Assembly (NCBI GenBank): GCA_038231495.1
Contig: JBBRLG010000313.1
Coordinates: forward strand, 1-8,735
From: JBBRLG01 sp038231495
GTDB lineage: Bacteria > Planctomycetota > Planctomycetia > Gemmatales > Gemmataceae
Direction: 5' to 3'
Length of the DNA: 8,735 nucleotides
The first letter of the stretch is position 1. Every line of letters begins with the position of its first letter. A program made the position numbers and the translations under genes. Of this stretch, positions 6,317 to 8,735 are shown in pieces. Under the pieces are notes generated by a model, which was not told the origin of the DNA, did no database searches, and saw only the letters and a program-made list of their open reading frames with translations.

Positions 6317-6324
6317 TGGGTCGG
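6277..6324 (-). terminator. Intrinsic terminator of the 154-aa protein/Nudix unit
   Basis: On the minus strand, a 5' arm (plus 6307-6324) reads CCGACCC, a 4-base bulge, then TTGCCAA. It pairs fully with a 3' arm (plus 6282-6295), giving a 14-bp stem and an 11-nt loop. ATTTT follows directly (plus 6277-6281). It lies about 60 nt past the Nudix stop codon. Confidence 0.65.
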
Positions 6325-6381
6325 AAGCAAGGGGATCGCAACGCAAGCCTTCCTGTTGCCCTGTCCGTACCGCTTCGGGGA

Positions 6382-6870
6382 TTACAGAACGCTATAGGTC
6401 CAACTTATCGGCTTGCCGTCGCGGTAGGGCATCACGCCATGAAATTGCCGCTCCGACGCCTCGAAGATCAACGGCAAGAAGAAGCGATCGCCTTCCCACA
6501 GCGGCAACTCCAGGACGCGCTCGATTGCCACCCATTCCAACGACCCCTCGGCATTCTCGCTCCACGGTTCGCCCCGGAAGCGGTCGATGCGGAAGATAAA
6601 GCCGAACCAGTCCGCGCCGCCTTTGCCGAAGCCCGGCCAGCCGATCGTGCCTTTCAACTGCATTTGCTCGCAATCGATGCCGCTTTCCTCGCGGATTTCG
6701 CGGCGCATACACGCCACCACGTCCTCGCCGGGTTCGAGCTTGCCGCCGAGTCCGTTGTACTTGCCGAGGTGCGCGTCGTCGGGCCGGCGGTTGCGGTGGA
6801 CGAGCAAAACCCGACGGCCGTCCGGCGAAAAGACGTAGCCCAGCGTCGCCAGGATCGGGGTAAACGGCAT
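6382..6870 (-). CDS. Nudix hydrolase, MTH1/MutX-type (8-oxo-dGTP diphosphatase-like)
   Basis: A 162-aa cytosolic pyrophosphohydrolase. A complete 23-residue Nudix box, G-x5-E-x7-REIREESG-I, spans residues 43-65 (G43, E49, R57, E58, E61, E62), supplying the Mg-binding glutamates. The preceding GKYNGLGGKLEPGE stretch and the C-terminal FHGVMPY...SWTYSVL pattern resemble human MTH1 and bacterial MutX rather than ADP-ribose or Ap4A hydrolases. The likely job is hydrolysis of oxidised purine nucleoside triphosphates such as 8-oxo-dGTP to the monophosphate; substrate preference is inferred. The ATG at 6870 follows the stop of the upstream 154-aa gene by 4 nt with only a weak ribosome site, so translation is probably coupled. 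Confidence 0.9.
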   Translation of the reverse strand: MPFTPILATLGYVFSPDGRRVLLVHRNRRPDDAHLGKYNGLGGKLEPGEDVVACMRREIREESGIDCEQMQLKGTIGWPGFGKGGADWFGFIFRIDRFRGEPWSENAEGSLEWVAIERVLELPLWEGDRFFLPLIFEASERQFHGVMPYRDGKPISWTYSVL

Positions 6871-6874
6871 GAGA

Positions 6875-7339
6875 TCACGCCTGCAAGTGCCGGGTGTTGA
6901 AGTACAACTCCTGCTCGACGCCGGTCGCGGGACACAGGATGGCGGTCAGGTCGGCGACGGTCGCTGGCCCCGCGTCCGCGTCGGCAAAGAGGAGCGGTTG
7001 ATACGGCTTGCCCGGCACGCGGGCGCAGGCGATGAGGAACAACGGTCCGACCCGGACGCGCAGCCAGTTGCCGCCGTCGGGGCCGGCGACGACTTCAATG
7101 CCGCCGACGCCGCCCGCTGCCCAGGCGTTCAGGGCGCGGTAAAGCTGATGCGCTGCTGCTGAAGCCTCGTCATGGCTCAGCTCGCGGAAACGGGTTTCGT
7201 CAGGTTGGTGCAGGCACAAAAGGTCGAAAGACAGCGACCGCGGCCGCAAAATGAGGAAGGTCCGCCGGCTCGGCGGGATCAGGATGCCGAGAGCCGTCGG
7301 CCCCGCCTGGGCGTCCTCGACTCGCCGAAACGCGCCCAT
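6875..7339 (-). CDS. Conserved-looking hypothetical protein, 154 aa
   Basis: I do not recognise a family. The protein has no signal peptide or membrane segment and looks like a small soluble alpha/beta domain. Strand-like segments lie at about 15-42 (TALGILIPP, RTFLILRP, LSFDLL), a helix at about 54-74 (HDEASAAAHQLYRALNAWA), further strands at about 80-106, and a C-terminal VEQELYFNTRHL segment. The start at 7339 is supported by GAGGAGG about 10 nt upstream; an in-frame ATG at 7441 would start inside an inverted-repeat element and is rejected. Its stop is 4 nt before the Nudix start, so the two genes form one unit. Codon use matches the neighbours and gives no sign of transfer. A link to nucleotide metabolism rests only on that linkage. 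Confidence 0.72.
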   Translation of the reverse strand: MGAFRRVEDAQAGPTALGILIPPSRRTFLILRPRSLSFDLLCLHQPDETRFRELSHDEASAAAHQLYRALNAWAAGGVGGIEVVAGPDGGNWLRVRVGPLFLIACARVPGKPYQPLLFADADAGPATVADLTAILCPATGVEQELYFNTRHLQA

Positions 7340-7363
7340 CGTTCGATTGCCTCCTCGTTCGTT

Positions 7364-7499
7364 TTGAACCGCCAAGACGCCAAGAACACCAAGAAAACGC
7401 AAAGAGTACAGGAGCAGCGTAAAGCAGCGGAAAAACACCACAACCCTTTGCCTTGTAATCTCTTCCGTCCTTGGCGTTCTTGGCGTCTTGGCGGTTCAA
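7364..7499. repeat. Inverted-repeat element with 30-bp arms
   Basis: The left arm at 7364-7393 (beginning TTGAACCGCCAAGACGCC) and the right arm at 7470-7499 are reverse complements with a single mismatch (A at 7387 against C at 7476). They enclose a 76-bp, AT-richer centre. Each arm is built of CGCCAAGA-type subrepeats. Spurious translation across the arms gives peptides such as NRQDAKNAK, which I recall from false ORFs in planctomycete and cyanobacterial genomes. It fills most of the divergent spacer between the 154-aa gene and the coiled-coil gene. No transposase is present, so it may be a non-autonomous element or a REP-like structure. Confidence 0.85.
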
Positions 7500-7533
7500 C
7501 GGTTTTCGATCCGGCTTTGCGGATTCTTTTCCC

Positions 7534-7562
7534 TTTTTCTACTAAATGGCCGTTGGTATACT
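7534..7562 (+). promoter_or_regulatory. Candidate extended -10 promoter for the coiled-coil gene
   Basis: TATACT at 7557-7562 preceded by TGG gives an extended -10 (TGnTATACT). A weak TTTTTC -35 lies 17 bp upstream at 7534-7539. The predicted start near 7569 leaves a leader of about 85 nt before the ATG at 7654. The site lies just beyond the right arm of the inverted-repeat element. Confidence 0.45.
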
Positions 7563-7653
7563 GCGAATAATCTTACAGTGGCGGAGCCGACCGGGAGATT
7601 GTTGGTCCCCTCCGCGAGTTCTGGGAACGTTTTCTGGGAAAGGGGTCAGCATC

Positions 7654-8439
7654 ATGTTTCGCAAAATCGCAATCGCGGTAGGTGCCGTTTTGCTCGGTCT
7701 GGTGGTCGTCACTTACACCAGCCTGCCCAGCCTCGCCCACGTCAAGTGGAACGACGGCATGGCATGGTTGGACCGCCAGGTGCCGGTCGAGACGCAAATC
7801 AAGCAGTTGCGCCTTGAAACGGACAAGATCGACGCCGAGATCAAGGGCAACCTCGGCAAACTGGCCAAGATGGCAGTTGAGACGGAGAATCTCGAACAGA
7901 ACGTCGTCGCGCTGAAGGACGAACAGTCCAAGCGCCGCGGCACCATCTCCACGATGGCCAAGGGTTTGGAAGACCAGACCGTAAAGGTGTCTAACCGCGC
8001 CGAGCTGAACGGTAAGAAAAACCAGCTCGACACCGCCGTCAGCACCTACGAGGTGAAGAAGGAGAAGTTGAAGAGCCTGGAAAGCCTGCTGGCCGCCAAG
8101 CGCCAGACGCTCGAAGCCGCTCACGAGAAGATCGGTGCGATGAAGGAGCAGCGCGACAGCTTGCGGGTCACCATCGCCAAGCTCGAAAGCCGCAAGGAGT
8201 TGGTGGACATCAAGACCCAACAGTGCCAGATCCAGGTCAGCAACAGCACGATCAACGATTGCAACGTTCTGGCCAAGAAGATCAACGACCGCCTCAGCGA
8301 AGAGGAGAAGTTGGCCGACCTGTCCACCAAGTACGGCTACTCGGACAGCCCGGTCGCGGTCGAGAAGGACACCAAGTCGGTGAAGGACGTCCTGACCAAC
8401 GCGAAGAAGGTTCTGGCCGACGAGCAGGACGACAAGTAA
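7654..8439 (+). CDS. Membrane-anchored coiled-coil protein, 261 aa (hypothetical)
   Basis: The N-terminus is MFRK followed by a single hydrophobic segment (about 5-21, AIAVGAVLLGLVVVTY), an uncleaved anchor or signal peptide. A short WNDGMAWLDRQVP linker with two Trp follows at about 32-44. Residues 45-215 are almost entirely charged heptad-type helix rich in Lys, Glu, Leu and Gln, predicting a long coiled coil with a possible break near 110-120. Cys191 and Cys203 are the only cysteines, 12 apart, near the end of the coil, and could form a disulfide if exported. The tail is acidic and lysine-rich. The start at 7654 is chosen because GGGAAAGGGG lies 8 nt upstream and the anchor begins at once; an in-frame ATG at 7546 precedes the promoter candidate. 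PspA-like or periplasmic scaffold roles are possible, but I see no family signature. It is monocistronic, between its own promoter and terminator candidates. Confidence 0.78.
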   Translation: MFRKIAIAVGAVLLGLVVVTYTSLPSLAHVKWNDGMAWLDRQVPVETQIKQLRLETDKIDAEIKGNLGKLAKMAVETENLEQNVVALKDEQSKRRGTISTMAKGLEDQTVKVSNRAELNGKKNQLDTAVSTYEVKKEKLKSLESLLAAKRQTLEAAHEKIGAMKEQRDSLRVTIAKLESRKELVDIKTQQCQIQVSNSTINDCNVLAKKINDRLSEEEKLADLSTKYGYSDSPVAVEKDTKSVKDVLTNAKKVLADEQDDK

Positions 8440-8483
8440 GCCGCACGCCGGCTGCAACGCAACACAGATTACGGTGACAAGGG

Positions 8484-8541
8484 AGGGCGTCAGCCCGGTG
8501 ACAGTTTGGCTGTCCGGCGGTTGACGCCCTTCGTGTTTGTG
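8484..8541 (+). terminator. Candidate intrinsic terminator of the coiled-coil gene
   Basis: The outer stem AGGGCGTCA (8484-8492) pairs perfectly with TGACGCCCT (8522-8530). An inner GACAG/CTGTC stem (8500-8504 with 8510-8514) extends the fold. A T-rich run tcgtgtttgt follows. It starts 45 bp after the stop codon. The T-tract is interrupted by G, so efficiency is uncertain. Confidence 0.55.
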
Positions 8542-8581
8542 TGCTCGGCGAGCCACAGATGATTCTTCGTAACCGCTCACT

Positions 8582-8600
8582 CCCCCCTTACGAAGGGGGG
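8582..8600. repeat. C6/G6 hairpin repeat
   Basis: CCCCCCTT and AAGGGGGG form a perfect 8-bp stem with an ACG loop; a second G7 run follows at 8604-8610. This layout (C-run hairpin, then a second G-run and TTAAG) resembles dispersed intergenic repeats seen in many cyanobacterial and planctomycete genomes. No gene overlaps it. Confidence 0.7.
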
Positions 8601-8680
8601 GCAGGGGGGGTTAAGAACGGTTGCCGTACTCCGTACCTAGATGTCCATTTCGTAAGTTCGCTGCCACTGGAGAGGGCGAA

Positions 8681-8735
8681 CTGTCGTAGCCGCAAGCGGC
8701 TCGCTTGCTGGCTGAACCCGCTGTCGTAGCCGCAA
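8681..8735. repeat. Tandem repeat, 40-bp period, cut by the window edge
   Basis: CTGTCGTAGCCGCAA occurs at 8681-8695 and again at 8721-8735, exactly 40 bp apart, and the second copy runs into the end of the window. The first unit contains a hairpin at 8688-8713: AGCC plus GCAAGCG pair with CGCTTGC plus GGCT around a GCT loop, 11 bp with one bulged T. More copies probably follow outside the window. Confidence 0.75.

Larger units (their letters stand above)
5849..6381. other. 533-bp non-coding stretch between paralog B and the Nudix gene
   Basis: No reading frame here has a plausible start, ribosome site and protein-like composition. It holds the leader and probable promoter zone of paralog B (to about 6060), an operator-like inverted repeat at 5979-5998, a cluster of CCTTGCC/GGCAAGG motifs at about 6161-6316, and the Nudix terminator at 6277-6324. 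No tRNA-like or other RNA-gene fold was recognised. Confidence 0.6.

Noticed and set aside
6121..6381. tRNA or small structured RNA in the motif cluster
   Set aside because: I tried to fit a cloverleaf and conserved T-loop bases and found none. The hairpins are explained by repeated motifs and a terminator.
6033..6599. Plus-strand frame across the Nudix terminator
   Set aside because: It passes through a strong hairpin and the 3' end of the Nudix gene, has no ribosome site and is Arg/Pro-biased.
7200..7499. Small minus-strand frame starting NRQDAKNAKDG
   Set aside because: It is translation of the inverted-repeat arm. Such peptides recur as false gene calls wherever the repeat occurs.
7573..8580. 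Long minus-strand reading frame opposite the coiled-coil gene
   Set aside because: A Leu/Asp/Val-rich reverse reading of Lys/Gln/Glu codons that runs through the terminator. The plus frame has a clear anchor, coil and ribosome site.

Overview
The window reads as chromosomal DNA from a high-GC, Gram-negative-type bacterium. The most likely source is a planctomycete of the Gemmata/Gemmataceae group. This is an inference from gene content: an OmpH(Skp)-LpxC pair, an envelope-anchored coiled-coil protein of a type I associate with that group, and several intergenic inverted-repeat families of the kind that litter those genomes. No rRNA or other marker gene in the window confirms it.

Layout. From 5848 down to 155, five genes all run on the minus strand and concern the outer envelope. 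In transcription order they are two tandem paralogous secreted beta-barrel proteins, an OmpH/Skp-like periplasmic chaperone, LpxC (the committed step of lipid A synthesis) and a Gfo/Idh/MocA NAD(P)-dependent oxidoreductase. A sigma70-like promoter candidate lies just upstream of ompH. A hairpin sits between ompH and lpxC, and a hairpin plus T-tract follows the oxidoreductase, so ompH-lpxC-oxidoreductase probably forms one transcription unit. From 7339 down to 6382 a two-gene minus-strand unit encodes an unrecognised 154-aa protein and an MTH1/MutX-type Nudix hydrolase, followed by a strong intrinsic terminator. On the plus strand, 7654-8439 encodes a 261-aa membrane-anchored coiled-coil protein with its own promoter and terminator candidates.

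How the genes fit together. LpxC commits UDP-acyl-GlcNAc to lipid A, the Gfo/Idh/MocA enzyme may act on a nucleotide sugar in or near that pathway, and the Skp-like protein would chaperone outer-membrane proteins such as the two barrels encoded next to it. The Nudix enzyme is a probable nucleotide-pool sanitiser unrelated to the envelope block.

The intergenic DNA is unusually structured. It holds a 15-G homopolymer, facing arrays of a 7-bp repeat around a nested palindrome, a cluster of CCTTGCC motifs, a 30-bp inverted repeat, a C6/G6 hairpin and the beginning of a 40-bp-period tandem repeat at the right edge. I see no RNA gene, CRISPR array, transposase or integrase. No new defence or mobile system could be supported. 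The least explained items are the tandem barrel paralogs with an invariant 25-residue segment, the unknown 154-aa protein, the coiled-coil protein and the repeat families.
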